64,000 bases of DNA from Lachnospiraceae bacterium (GCA_017480195.1 JAFVBE010000008.1:46818-110817), one strand, 5' to 3'; counted from the first letter of the stretch, positions 1 to 8,792 are shown. The notes: generated by a model from the sequence alone, not told the origin. Translations and numbers: made by a program.

Positions 1-1940
1 GGTACGAACGAACCAATCTGTGCCATAAGAACTATAAGTGCAGTCTGTCTCATATAGGTAGATTTACCCGCCATATTCGGACCTGTTATTATAGATATTC
101 GGTTATTATCATTATCAAGGTATGTATCATTTGCTACGAATAAATCATTGCCGAGCACCTTCTCAACTACAGGATGTCTGCCATTCTTTATATCTATTAC
201 TCCGTCTTCATTAAGAGTTGGTCTTACATAGTTATTCTTCTCAGCTACATGTGAGAGCGATGCAAGAGCATCTATTTCGGCTATGAAATGTGCGGTGCTC
301 TGTACTCTCGTTATGGCCGACCCAATCTTATCACGAAGCTCGACATAGGTTTCATATTCAAGAGCATAGAGTTTGTCCTCCGCACCAAGTATAGTATTGG
401 ATAAATCATCTAACTTATCTGTCGTATACCTTTCCGCATTGGTAAGTGTCTGCTTTCTGATGAAATAATCAGGCACCATATTCTTAAATGAATTAGTCAC
501 CTCAAAATAATATCCGAAGACCTTATTGTATTTAATTCTTAAATTCTTAATTCCGGTTGCTTCACGCTCGGCATCCTCAAGCTCTGCAAGCCAGTTCTTG
601 CACTCACTCTTGGCAACCTTAAGCTTATCAATCTGCTCCATATAGCCGGATTTGAATATACCGCCTTCCTTGATAGCTATAGGCGGCTCCTCTACTATGG
701 CGGCATCAAGAAGCTCGTAAAGGTCTGTAAGCTCATCCATATTCTCGTATATATTCTTGAATATATCAGCATCAAGCTCCTTTAGAAGATATCTTATGTC
801 CGGAAGATATATAATCGAATTCTTAAATGCAAGCATATCTCTCGGATTAGCCGTTTTAAGCGATATCCTCGTCATAAGTCTCTCAAGGTCATATATGGAA
901 TTAAGGTACTCTCTTAGTTCCTCTCTTGTTATTATTGAATTATTGAGTGCTTCTATGGCATCGTATCTTCTCTCAATCATTGAAGCCTCAACAAGCGGCT
1001 GCTCTATGTATTCACGAAGCTTACGAGCGCCCATAGCTGTCTTAGTCTTATCAAGCACCCATAGAAGTGAGCCTTTCTTCTGTTTATCACGAAGAGTCTC
1101 GGTAAGTTCAAGATTTCTTCTGGTAGATGAATCAATTATCATATATGAATCTACAGAGTAAAGCTCGATATGATTGATATGATTAAGTGAACTCATCTGT
1201 GTATCATACAGATATTGAAGCATTGCACCTGATGACACAACCAATTCAGGGAAATCATTTAAACCTAATCCGCTAATTGCCGAAATTTTAAAATGTCTTT
1301 TCAGATTTTCCTCGCATGAATAATAATCAAAATAATGCTCCGGAGCTTCTGATGTAGTTATGCTCAACTTATCAACCGTTAAGCTTATATCAATTCCAGA
1401 GCTTATGAATGTATCCTGATATATAATCTCTGATGGCTGGTATTTGTTAATCTCGTCTATGACTTTTTCGGCAGTTGATATGGTACAGGTTTTAAAGACA
1501 CCTGTTGAAAGGTCAGCAACAGATATTCCATACTTAAAATTATAATATGAAATGCACATAAGGTAGTTATTCTTAGTCTCATCAAGTACCTCTGATGACA
1601 TATTGGTACCAGGTGTGACGATACGGATTACCTCACGCTTGACTAAGCCTTTGGCAAGCTTCGGATCCTCGACCTGTTCTCCTATGGCGACCTTATACCC
1701 TTTCTCTATAAGTCTGTTTATGTATATATCAGCGGCATGGTGTGGAACACCGCACATCGGAGCCCTCTCCTCAAGCCCACAATCCTTGCCCGTAAGTGTA
1801 AGCTCAAGTTCCTTCGATGCAAGAAGTGCATCATCAAAAAACATCTCGTAAAAATCGCCTAATCTATAAAATAATATACAATCCTTGTACTGTTCTTTAG
1901 TTGCTATATATTGCTCCATCATAGGAGAAAGCTTTGCCAC
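1..1940 (-). CDS. mutS: DNA mismatch repair protein MutS (3' part missing at window edge)
   Basis: MutS binds mismatches as a clamp and recruits MutL by an ATP-dependent switch. I read a continuous minus-strand frame from a GTG start at 1938-1940, preceded by GGAGGA seven bases upstream. The N-terminus MAKLSPMMEQY, followed by LFYRLGDFYEMF and MCGVPHHA, is the classic MutS mismatch-binding domain I. The frame is still open at base 1, where it has just passed the Walker A motif GPNMAGKST (about residues 620-628). About 646 codons are visible of the roughly 870 usual for the family, so the truncation is only the window edge. miaB lies directly upstream in the same direction, as in many Firmicutes, with a large palindrome in the 232-base gap. 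Confidence 0.97.
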   Translation of the reverse strand, partial: MAKLSPMMEQYIATKEQYKDCILFYRLGDFYEMFFDDALLASKELELTLTGKDCGLEERAPMCGVPHHAADIYINRLIEKGYKVAIGEQVEDPKLAKGLVKREVIRIVTPGTNMSSEVLDETKNNYLMCISYYNFKYGISVADLSTGVFKTCTISTAEKVIDEINKYQPSEIIYQDTFISSGIDISLTVDKLSITTSEAPEHYFDYYSCEENLKRHFKISAISGLGLNDFPELVVSSGAMLQYLYDTQMSSLNHINHIELYSVDSYMIIDSSTRRNLELTETLRDKQKKGSLLWVLDKTKTAMGARKLREYIEQPLVEASMIERRYDAIEALNNSIITREELREYLNSIYDLERLMTRISLKTANPRDMLAFKNSIIYLPDIRYLLKELDADIFKNIYENMDELTDLYELLDAAIVEEPPIAIKEGGIFKSGYMEQIDKLKVAKSECKNWLAELEDAEREATGIKNLRIKYNKVFGYYFEVTNSFKNMVPDYFIRKQTLTNAERYTTDKLDDLSNTILGAEDKLYALEYETYVELRDKIGSAITRVQSTAHFIAEIDALASLSHVAEKNNYVRPTLNEDGVIDIKNGRHPVVEKVLGNDLFVANDTYLDNDNNRISIITGPNMAGKSTYMRQTALIVLMAQIGSFV

Positions 1941-2097
1941 CTTTTTATCCTCCGATTCATTACTTATATATTAAATGGCAGGAGGCTATAGTATCCCGCC
2001 TTTAAACACTACATCTTGTGAGTAAGGTTAGAATAACCACAAGGTTTATTATATATAAAAATATGTTATAGTACAAGATATTTTTTGGGTTTTCTTG

Positions 2098-2173
2098 AAA
2101 CTTGCCCATGGGGACGGGGGATAGGGGCGAAAAATTTTTTTCGCCCCTATCCCCCGTCCCCATGGGCAAGTTT
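2098..2173. repeat. Perfect 37-bp inverted repeat, GC-rich palindromic element
   Basis: Arms 2098-2134 and 2137-2173 are perfectly complementary around a 2-base loop. The arm carries TTGCCCATGGGGACGGGGG and then ATAGGGGCGAAAAA. It is far more GC-rich than the surroundings and its outer end touches the last base of the miaB stop codon. A second, shorter relative sits at 34259-34335 directly after sigE. In an miaB-mutS transcript it would form a very stable hairpin, so it could reduce read-through into mutS. The sequence family rather than the position suggests a mobile palindromic repeat. No transposase is visible here. Confidence 0.85.
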
Positions 2174-3576
2174 TATTTATCTTCCATAGTTCCCATATAA
2201 TAAAAGCCTTTGCATTCGGTAAGTCTGACATTGACAAATTCACCAATTAATTCTGCACCGCCTTTAAAGTGCACAGTTATGTTCTCCTCGGTCTTGCCGG
2301 TAACTAATGTACTATCCTGATGATTGACCTCTTCGACTAATACTTCTTTGACTTTACCCTCATATCTGTCTATATGGTTGTTCTCATTTACCGTCTTAAG
2401 AAGTCTGGAAAATCTATCCTTTATAACCGCCTCATCAACCTGATTATCAAATTCGGCGGCAGGTGTACCTGTACGCTTGGAATAGATAAATGTATACGCC
2501 TGGTCGTAGCCGATTTTTTCAACTACATCTAAGGTATCCATAAAATCCTCTTCCGTCTCACCCGGAAAGCCGACTATTATGTCTGTAGTAAGTGATATGT
2601 CAGGCATAGCTTTCTTGATTTTATCAGCAAGCTCAAGATAGCTTTCCTTTGTATATCTTCTGTTCATACGCTTAAGCATTTCAGTCGAACCTGATTGTAC
2701 AGGAAGATGAAGATGCTTGCATATTTTATCTTCTCTTGCCATAACCTCTATAAGCTCGTCCGACAAATCCTTCGGATGACTGGTCATAAAGCGGACTCTT
2801 TTTATCCCGTCTATCTGACAAACTCTTTCTAAAAGTTCAGGAAAGCTGATACCGCCGTCATAGGAGTTGACATTCTGTCCGAGCAGCATTATTTCTTTTA
2901 CTCCAAGCTTTGCCAAAGCTGACACCTCAGCTATAATTTCCTCAGGCTTTCTACTCTTCTCACGACCTCTTACATAAGGGACTATACAATAGGTACAGAA
3001 ATTATTGCAGCCGAACATTATATTTACACCGGATTTGAATTTATATTTACGCTTCTGTGGTAAGGCTTCGACTATGTCCTCGCTTTTTTCCAATACCTCT
3101 ATTATGGTTTTTCCTGTAGTCTTATATGTATATATAAGCTCTGCAAGCTTATATATATTATGAGTTCCGAATACTATATCCACGAATTTGTATTTTTGCT
3201 TGATATTCTCGATAACATGAGGCTCCTGCATCATACATCCACACAAGCATACAATCATCTCCGGATTCTTTGATTTGAGATTCTTAAGATGTCCTAAATG
3301 TCCGTATAGCTTAAGATTAGCATTCTCTCTTACCGTGCAGGTGTTATATATAATGAAATCAGCATTTTCATCTTCTACTTCTTCATAGCCTATCTCATCA
3401 AGTATACCTTTTAGCTTCTCTGAGTCATGTGCATTCATCTGACAGCCGAATGTAACCACACAATATGTAAGATTACGACCAAGCTGCGACTTTTTATCAA
3501 GCACCATCCTCTTACATAGATTTATGAAGTGGAGCTGTCTGTCAGGCTCCATTAATGTATTTTCTGTATTATTCAA
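2173..3576 (-). CDS. miaB: tRNA-2-methylthio-N6-dimethylallyladenosine synthase MiaB
   Basis: Radical SAM methylthiotransferase that converts i6A37 to ms2i6A37 in tRNAs reading UNN codons. The N-terminal UPF0004 domain supplies three cluster cysteines (C45 in FGCQMN, C80 in YNTC, C114 in CGCM). The radical SAM motif CNNFCTYC follows at 190-197, and a TRAM-like C-terminus ends the 467 residues, which is normal length. The start codon is TTG at 3574-3576, with AGGAG seven bases upstream; the next in-frame ATG (codon 9) has no such site. Transcription runs on toward mutS. The stop codon abuts the palindromic element. Confidence 0.97.
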   Translation of the reverse strand: MNNTENTLMEPDRQLHFINLCKRMVLDKKSQLGRNLTYCVVTFGCQMNAHDSEKLKGILDEIGYEEVEDENADFIIYNTCTVRENANLKLYGHLGHLKNLKSKNPEMIVCLCGCMMQEPHVIENIKQKYKFVDIVFGTHNIYKLAELIYTYKTTGKTIIEVLEKSEDIVEALPQKRKYKFKSGVNIMFGCNNFCTYCIVPYVRGREKSRKPEEIIAEVSALAKLGVKEIMLLGQNVNSYDGGISFPELLERVCQIDGIKRVRFMTSHPKDLSDELIEVMAREDKICKHLHLPVQSGSTEMLKRMNRRYTKESYLELADKIKKAMPDISLTTDIIVGFPGETEEDFMDTLDVVEKIGYDQAYTFIYSKRTGTPAAEFDNQVDEAVIKDRFSRLLKTVNENNHIDRYEGKVKEVLVEEVNHQDSTLVTGKTEENITVHFKGGAELIGEFVNVRLTECKGFYYMGTMEDK

Positions 3577-3597
3577 TATTTTTCTCCTATATAGATA

Positions 3598-3621
3598 AGA
3601 CCACCCACAAATGGGTGGTCT
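3598..3621 (-). terminator. 10-bp hairpin between the XRE gene and miaB
   Basis: Stem 3598-3607 / 3612-3621 (AGACCACCCA and its complement) with a CAAA loop. It lies downstream of the XRE gene and just before the miaB ribosome-binding site. The following minus-strand sequence (TTATCTATAT) is only moderately U-rich, so it may be a weak terminator or a 5' leader hairpin of miaB. Confidence 0.45.
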
Positions 3622-3718
3622 ATGATTTTATGTTATTATATAATATATCACTGAGATTTACAACAAAAATATAATTTCATTTTTAAATAAATTTCTATAT
3701 TTATATGTGCTGTAATAA

Positions 3719-4327
3719 TTACAATGCTTTTCTTGACTTAGTCAGCTTCCAATCTCCTATCTCGAATTTTTTATCGGTTATTCTCTGTGCAACCTGATGA
3801 ATCTCCATATATTCATCATTTACTATGATAAAAAACTGTTTTTTATTGCCATCGGCAAGATAAAATGTATTATTGATATTTTCAAATGCCTTAACTATAT
3901 CTGTTCCACTGTCAAAGCTTCCTACATCGGGTAAAAAGGCAGTAAAAAGACTTAATGCTTCGTCTCTTAGCTTTTCTTGCTTACTTAGCTTTTTTACCGC
4001 TGTCAGACCATATACCTCATAATCAGTAAATCTTTCCTTAACAAGACTATCCTTAAGTTTAGCCTTCTTTATAAGACCTGTTTCGCCTTTTAAATCAATA
4101 GGCTCTCTTACAACGGATAAATCCAGTGATGTTCCGTCATCTAAGAGATAATCAACACTCACATCCAAAAGCTTAGCAATAGCTTTTAAATTATCAATAT
4201 CCGGCATTCCCTTGTCTGTCTCCCATTTAGCTACCGCACTTCTTGATACACTCATTCTCTCTGCAAGCTCCTCCTGAGAAAAACCTGCCTTTTGTCTTGC
4301 TTCCTTTAATTTTGCTCCAAATGTCAT
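3719..4327 (-). CDS. XRE-family transcriptional regulator with uncharacterised C-terminal domain
   Basis: Residues 3-63 form a helix-turn-helix of the Cro/CI type (FSQEELAERMSVSRSAVAKWE), and the segment ending DVSVDYLLDD is the usual end of the domain in Firmicutes. Residues about 70-202 form a second domain that I do not recognise; it contains lysine-rich and aromatic segments and no membrane span, and might sense a ligand or partner. Single gene, transcribed toward miaB, with a small hairpin after it. Its targets cannot be told from the sequence; the neighbouring alcohol dehydrogenase gene is a possible one. Confidence 0.85.
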   Translation of the reverse strand: MTFGAKLKEARQKAGFSQEELAERMSVSRSAVAKWETDKGMPDIDNLKAIAKLLDVSVDYLLDDGTSLDLSVVREPIDLKGETGLIKKAKLKDSLVKERFTDYEVYGLTAVKKLSKQEKLRDEALSLFTAFLPDVGSFDSGTDIVKAFENINNTFYLADGNKKQFFIIVNDEYMEIHQVAQRITDKKFEIGDWKLTKSRKAL

Positions 4328-4429
4328 AATACTTTACCTCAACTTTCTAAAATACTTTGTTTCCCTGTTGCAAAATCAAAGTAACAGATAGTAATCATAA
4401 AATGCAATAAACCAAGTGTAACAGCGGTG

Positions 4430-5536
4430 TTACGCTCCGTAACAGCTATAAAATGCTATATCAATCAAGTCCTGTCTGCTTACCTCATAAGGTGTTATCT
4501 CAAGCTTTACAGGAGTTTTAAGCACATCTTCTACTGCTCCGTATAGGACATCATCATCAATATCCGGAATATCGCAGGCTTTATATATCTCTGTAAAAAA
4601 GCTTTGATAATCTGCTACATCCTTAAAGCCTGCGAGATTTAATATATGTTTGGCATCAATTTGATTAGCTTTAGCCAGATATCCGGCCGTAAAATATCCC
4701 ACAGCCATACCATGTGCTATATGCTTCTTATATGTAAGTGAATAGCTGAGCCCATGCGGAATCGTAGTACCACACTGTGCAATTGACATACCGCCCATCA
4801 TAGAAGCTCGCATAAGGTTATCACAATCGTCTATTGTAAGTTCTCTACTCCCACGAAGTACATCAAGGCTTCTACTCCATATTAAAAGACCTTTTTCCAC
4901 ACACATATTACTGTAATCGGATGCTTTTGTATTGATATAGCTTTCAACCATATGTGTGAATGCATCTATGGCAGTTGAGCAAAGTGTCTTGTGCGGAAGT
5001 GTCATAAGATATTTTCCATCAATAAGTGCCAGTTCAGCAAATATAAGATGGCTAATAGACTTCTTTGTCTGCTTCTCATGTAAAGTAAGTACCGAAACAG
5101 CCGTAGCCTCTGAACCTGAACCGCAGGTGGTAGGTATGAGCACCAAAGGGACATGACTGCTGTCTGAGCCTGTCTTATAAAGATAATCTTTGTCTTCATC
5201 CTTATGATATATCATAAGCGATATAGCTTTGGCTGCATCAAGAGGCGAGCCCCCGCCTATACCTATAACAAAATCCACATTCTGCCTAAGTGCGAAATCT
5301 CTTGCTTTCATAATAGTCTCTACACTCGGATTTTCTTCTATATCATCATATAATATATGTTCTATATCAACATTATCAAGTGCAGTAATAACATCATTAT
5401 ATGAACCGTTTGCTTTAGCTGAATGCTTTCCGGTTACTAAAAGTGCTATCTTACCAAACTTCTTTAACAAATTTGTCGAACTGATAACTATATCTTTACC
5501 TTCTAATACTCTTACAGGCATATAAAATGAATTCAT
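4430..5536 (-). CDS. Iron-containing alcohol dehydrogenase (group III)
   Basis: NAD(P)-dependent oxidoreductase of the Fe-ADH family, probably acting in fermentative aldehyde/alcohol turnover. Motifs seen are the cofactor loop IGGGSPLDAAKA, then DAFTHMVESY and the metal-binding histidine segment TIPHGLSYSL...IAHGMAVG. I chose the ATG at 5534-5536 (MNSFYMPVRV) because GGGAG sits six bases upstream; a longer frame starts 17 codons earlier without a good site. The resulting 368 residues fit the family. The exact substrate is unknown; glycerol and butanol dehydrogenase subfamilies are both possible. Confidence 0.88.
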   Translation of the reverse strand: MNSFYMPVRVLEGKDIVISSTNLLKKFGKIALLVTGKHSAKANGSYNDVITALDNVDIEHILYDDIEENPSVETIMKARDFALRQNVDFVIGIGGGSPLDAAKAISLMIYHKDEDKDYLYKTGSDSSHVPLVLIPTTCGSGSEATAVSVLTLHEKQTKKSISHLIFAELALIDGKYLMTLPHKTLCSTAIDAFTHMVESYINTKASDYSNMCVEKGLLIWSRSLDVLRGSRELTIDDCDNLMRASMMGGMSIAQCGTTIPHGLSYSLTYKKHIAHGMAVGYFTAGYLAKANQIDAKHILNLAGFKDVADYQSFFTEIYKACDIPDIDDDVLYGAVEDVLKTPVKLEITPYEVSRQDLIDIAFYSCYGA

Positions 5537-5623
5537 ATCTATCTCCCAATTCAAAATTTCCATATAATCTATTATAAGATTTAGCAAAATACTAAATTTA
5601 TATGTTAAATCATCTTAATAATA

Positions 5624-5670
5624 AAAACACATATATTATAGCATAAATAATGCTGATAACATATGTGTTT
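5624..5670 (-). terminator. Terminator of the amino-acid ABC transporter operon
   Basis: 11-bp stem 5624-5634 / 5660-5670 (AAACACATAT and complement) with an internal GCATAAATAATGC secondary hairpin. On the minus strand it is followed by TTTTATTATT. It lies about 25 bases after the ATPase stop codon. Confidence 0.7.
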
Positions 5671-5693
5671 TATATTTTATTCATAATTTTTAT

Positions 5694-6431
5694 CTACAAT
5701 ACACTGTCAAGAAAGTTCTTAAGTCTCTCACTCTTCGGATTATCAAGAACATCTTTCGGTGTTCCATCTTCCTTTATGCCCTTATCATCTATAAAAAGAA
5801 CTCGGCTTGCAACCTCTCTTGCAAAGCCCATCTCATGAGTAACGATAACCATAGTCATACCTGTCTTGGCAAGCTCTTTCATGATGGCAAGAACCTCATT
5901 AACCATCTCAGGGTCAAGTGCTGAAGTTGGTTCATCAAAGAGAATTATGTCAGGATTCATAGCAAGTGCTCTAGCTATGGCTACACGCTGCTTCTGTCCG
6001 CCTGAAAGCTGAGAAGGATATGCTTCTCCTTTATCGCCAAGACCAACTCTCTCCAAAAGCTCCTTAGCCTTAGTCTTTGCTTCTTCCTCAGACATAAGCT
6101 TATGCTTAATCGGTGCAAAAGTAATATTTTTTTCAATAGTCATATTATTGAAGAGGTTAAACTGTTGAAAAACCATACCCATCTTCGGCAATACATCATA
6201 GATATCTGTTTTTTTATCCGTAATGCATATATCATCAAAATATATATCGCCGCTTGTCGGCTTCTCAAGCAGATTTAAGGTTCTTATAAAGGTACTCTTG
6301 CCACATCCGGAAGGACCAATTATTGCTATAACTTCACCCTTCTTAATATCAATATTTATATCCTCTAATACAATCTCGTCACCATAAGTTTTATTAAGAT
6401 GCTCTGTATGTATAATAATATTATCTTTCAT
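5694..6431 (-). CDS. Amino-acid ABC transporter ATP-binding protein (GlnQ/HisP type)
   Basis: Cytoplasmic ATPase driving uptake of a polar amino acid. Counting from the ATG at 6429-6431: Walker [10 protein letters not shown] at 39-47, Q-loop VFQQFNLF, signature LSGGQKQR, Walker [12 protein letters not shown] and the switch histidine VTHE. This start gives 245 residues and overlaps the permease stop by 11 bases, implying translational coupling; a TTG seven codons upstream would lack its own spacing to a ribosome-binding site. Last gene of a three-gene operon (binding protein, permease, ATPase). Confidence 0.95.
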   Translation of the reverse strand: MKDNIIIHTEHLNKTYGDEIVLEDINIDIKKGEVIAIIGPSGCGKSTFIRTLNLLEKPTSGDIYFDDICITDKKTDIYDVLPKMGMVFQQFNLFNNMTIEKNITFAPIKHKLMSEEEAKTKAKELLERVGLGDKGEAYPSQLSGGQKQRVAIARALAMNPDIILFDEPTSALDPEMVNEVLAIMKELAKTGMTMVIVTHEMGFAREVASRVLFIDDKGIKEDGTPKDVLDNPKSERLKNFLDSVL

Positions 6432-7197
6432 TCTTCTTAAGACTCCTCTCAAGCTTTGATACTAATGATGACAAGCCGACAACTAACACAAGATAAATAA
6501 TTGCAACTAACAAAAGCGGGAAAAGAGCTTCATATGTAATACTTCTTATAATCATACCGCCTCTTGTAAGATCACTTAAGCCTATGTAACCGCTAATAGA
6601 TGTTTCCTTAAGTAATGTTATAAATTCATTTGCGAGAGCAGGAAGAACATTTTTAAGAGCCTGTGGAAGTATAATATTCACCATAACGGTTGAATATTTA
6701 AGTCCTAAGCTATGTCCGGCTTCAAATTGCCCCACATCTATTGAAGTAATACCCGACCTGATTATCTCTGCAACATATGCTGCTGAATTAAGTCCAAATC
6801 CAATAACCGCAACTAAAACCTTATTAATATTAACAGATGCAAAAATGACATAATATATTATCATAAGCTGAACCATAACCGGTGTTCCTCTTATAACGGT
6901 AAGATAAAGCTTGGCTATTAAATTAAGTAATTTTAAATTCCCCTTCTTATCATGTGTAACTCGTATAACAGCCAATATAAATCCCAGGAAAACTCCTATC
7001 AAACCAGCAAGAATAGTTATGATAAAGGTATTTCCAAGACCTTCTAATATATATCTGTATCTCTGCTCTTTGATAAAATTATCATAAAATTTTTCTGAAA
7101 AATCATTCGTGCTGCATGCGGTCAGACTAAAAACGGAAAATAATAATAATGACATAAGTAAAATATGTTTTATGTGTTTGTCATTAAATTTCTTCAT
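6421..7197 (-). CDS. Amino-acid ABC transporter permease (HisM/GlnP family) with lipobox-like N-terminus
   Basis: Membrane subunit of the polar amino-acid importer. Residues about 55-80, 95-120, 130-150 and 215-245 are hydrophobic spans. The ATPase-docking EAA loop is visible as [14 protein letters not shown] before [12 protein letters not shown]. Oddly the protein begins with a bacterial lipoprotein-like signal ([15 protein letters not shown], Cys at about 28), which permeases of this family normally lack. The extension is in frame and continuous with the permease domain, so it may be a real extra lipidated or signal-like segment, or a relic of a fusion with a binding-protein gene. Confidence 0.93.
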   Translation of the reverse strand: MKKFNDKHIKHILLMSLLLFSVFSLTACSTNDFSEKFYDNFIKEQRYRYILEGLGNTFIITILAGLIGVFLGFILAVIRVTHDKKGNLKLLNLIAKLYLTVIRGTPVMVQLMIIYYVIFASVNINKVLVAVIGFGLNSAAYVAEIIRSGITSIDVGQFEAGHSLGLKYSTVMVNIILPQALKNVLPALANEFITLLKETSISGYIGLSDLTRGGMIIRSITYEALFPLLLVAIIYLVLVVGLSSLVSKLERSLKKNER

Positions 7198-7252
7198 TTC
7201 CTAATCTCCTAAAATAACCTGCTGAATTAATCTCGCAATCATCTAATTACAT

Positions 7253-8047
7253 TTATTTATCGTATACAATTATAACCTGTCTTGACTTGATGTAAGAATC
7301 TGAGAAGTTGATGCTCTTTAATCTCTCCTCAGTAATTGTAAAGCCTGCTAAGCCTATATCAGCCTTGCCAGAGCTTACGGCATTGATAATAGCATCAAAT
7401 TCCATATCTTCAATCTCAAGTACCATGCCAAGCTTATCTGCTATAGCATAACCAAACTCAACATCATATCCCATGATTGTACCACCGTCATAATATTCAT
7501 ATGGTGGAAAATATGCATTTGTAGCCATAACAAGCTTCTCTCCGTCTGTTACAGTCTGTGTATAATGGAAATCACCTGTCTTATTAATATATGTATCCTC
7601 TAATTTATCAAGTGTACCATCTGCCTGTAATTCATCAATAGCCTTATTCACCTTATTTAAAAGTTCATCATTATCCTTAGCTATAACCGCAGCATAGTCT
7701 TCATCTGTAAATTCTTCATTCAATATCTTTAAATCTGAATTCTTCTCTACAAAAACCTTTGCCGGCTGCTCGTCAATTATAACAGCATCAATCTTACCCT
7801 GCTTAAGTGCTTCAACTGCGTCGGCTCCTGCATTATATCTTATAACCTCTGTACCTGCTTCATCACCCTCGTAATCGGAAGCGTAGATATCACCTGTTGT
7901 ACCGAGCTGAACACCGATACGTGAGCCCTCTAAATCATCAATAGTCTCAATCTTCTTTCTATCTGCACCGCATGCTGTCAATGCAAGCATAGAAAGTGTA
8001 CAAATTGCCATAATTAATAATATTTTTCTTGTTTTCATTTTCTTCAT
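7253..8047 (-). CDS. Amino-acid ABC transporter substrate-binding lipoprotein, apparently circularly permuted
   Basis: Lipoprotein signal with lipobox LTAC (Cys26). The SBP_bac_3 fold is present, but its halves are swapped. Residues about 33-154 (IETIDDLEGSRIGVQLGTTG, ALKQGKIDAVIIDE, ending DELQADGTLDKLEDTYI) match the usual C-terminal half. Residues about 171-261 (LVMATNAYFPPYEY, GYDVEFGYAIADKL, GFTITEERLKSINFSDSY) match the usual N-terminal half. A linker near 155-170 joins the natural termini, and the new ends lie at the hinge. GGAGAG precedes the ATG. First gene of the transporter operon. Ligand unknown; the YFPPYEY pocket strand suggests a polar amino acid. Confidence 0.93.
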   Translation of the reverse strand: MKKMKTRKILLIMAICTLSMLALTACGADRKKIETIDDLEGSRIGVQLGTTGDIYASDYEGDEAGTEVIRYNAGADAVEALKQGKIDAVIIDEQPAKVFVEKNSDLKILNEEFTDEDYAAVIAKDNDELLNKVNKAIDELQADGTLDKLEDTYINKTGDFHYTQTVTDGEKLVMATNAYFPPYEYYDGGTIMGYDVEFGYAIADKLGMVLEIEDMEFDAIINAVSSGKADIGLAGFTITEERLKSINFSDSYIKSRQVIIVYDK

Positions 8048-8155
8048 CTTTCATCTCTCCATTTTATTTAGATTTTTATACAAACAAAGCAATTATATAT
8101 TATTATCAGATAAATTTCCACATAAAATTGTAAAAAAATAAGAAATTACAAAGAA

Positions 8156-8211
8156 ATCGAACAGGATAAAATATTAAACAACTTATGTTCTTTATCTTAT
8201 CTAAGTTCGAT
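8156..8211. repeat. Imperfect inverted repeat in the 244-base gap between LysM gene and transporter operon
   Basis: ATCGAAC (8156-8162) and GTTCGAT (8205-8211) are inverted, with further partial pairing of GGATAAA and TTTATC inside. It could be the end of the LysM transcript or a leader structure of the transporter operon. No run of U follows on the minus strand, so I do not call it a terminator. Confidence 0.35.
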
Positions 8212-8291
8212 CTCTTAGGGTAAAATGTGTGAAATGTATTTATATCAATAGGAAAAACCCATTAATAACATAATTATCATGTACATCCAAA

Positions 8292-8624
8292 TTACATAGG
8301 TGTAGCATAATAAGGAACAACCAAGGTCGCACCACTGTATATAGTATCTCCTGTTAAATCATTGATACTCTTAATCTCTGCTATATAGGCATCTCTTGAA
8401 GAATATTCTTCTGAAATGTACTCATCAGCTATACTCCATAATGTATCATCTTCGCCAATCGTTATACACTTATAATACTTAACATTATATGTGGAGGCAT
8501 CTACCTCCTGCTCGTTCTTATCTGCGCCAAACAAAAAAACAAACGCTAAAAGAACAATACCTATCATAATTATGGTTAATTTATAATTTCTATGTACAAA
8601 TCCCGCGATACTTCTAATATTCAT
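8292..8624 (-). CDS. YneA-like membrane-anchored LysM protein, putative SOS cell-division inhibitor
   Basis: The 110-residue protein has one N-terminal membrane span (about 17-34), a short polar linker, and a LysM peptidoglycan-binding domain at about 47-107 (TIGEDDTLWSIADEYI ... IYSGATLVVPYY). This is the layout of Bacillus YneA, which halts septation after DNA damage. The upstream region supports the assignment: three LexA-like boxes, one in the spacer of a near-consensus promoter. AAGGAGGG precedes the ATG. YneA function is inferred from architecture and regulation; the LysM domain alone would not prove it. No lexA gene lies in the window. Confidence 0.75.
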   Translation of the reverse strand: MNIRSIAGFVHRNYKLTIIMIGIVLLAFVFLFGADKNEQEVDASTYNVKYYKCITIGEDDTLWSIADEYISEEYSSRDAYIAEIKSINDLTGDTIYSGATLVVPYYATPM

Positions 8625-8647
8625 ATCTTAGTCCCTCCTTGAACTTT

Positions 8648-8725
8648 CAAACATGTGTTCGTTTTGATATGAATACTATACCGCACATTTGTTCGGTTGT
8701 CAATACTTTTTCGAACAAATTTTCG
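8648..8725 (-). promoter_or_regulatory. SOS promoter with three LexA boxes
   Basis: On the minus strand, TTGACA (8698-8703) and TATAGT (8675-8680) are 17 bases apart. Matches to the Firmicutes LexA site CGAAC-N4-GTTCG occur at 8712-8725 (CGAACAAATTTTCG), 8682-8695 (CGAACAAATGTGCG, inside the promoter spacer) and 8648-8661 (CGAACACATGTTTG, downstream of the start). Each differs from the palindrome at one half-site base. The sites are spaced 30 and 34 bases apart. Confidence 0.8.
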
Positions 8726-8792
8726 ATTTTTTTTAAAATCACTTAAGTAATTTGAAGATTATTATAAAAAAAAGAAAAATTATGAATGTTTT

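Noticed and set aside
1-1940. mutS as a truncated pseudogene
   Set aside because: The frame is open and well conserved up to base 1; the missing part is only the window edge.
2049-2246. 65-codon minus-strand ORF across the GC-rich palindrome
   Set aside because: It reads through both arms of the inverted repeat and into miaB in another frame; no ribosome-binding site and no coding character.
3598-3621. Strong intrinsic terminator before miaB
   Set aside because: The stem is good but no real U-tract follows on the minus strand; kept as a weak or leader hairpin.
4409-4425. GTAACA/TGTTAC hairpin after the alcohol dehydrogenase gene as terminator
   Set aside because: Only 6 bp stem and no U-tract.
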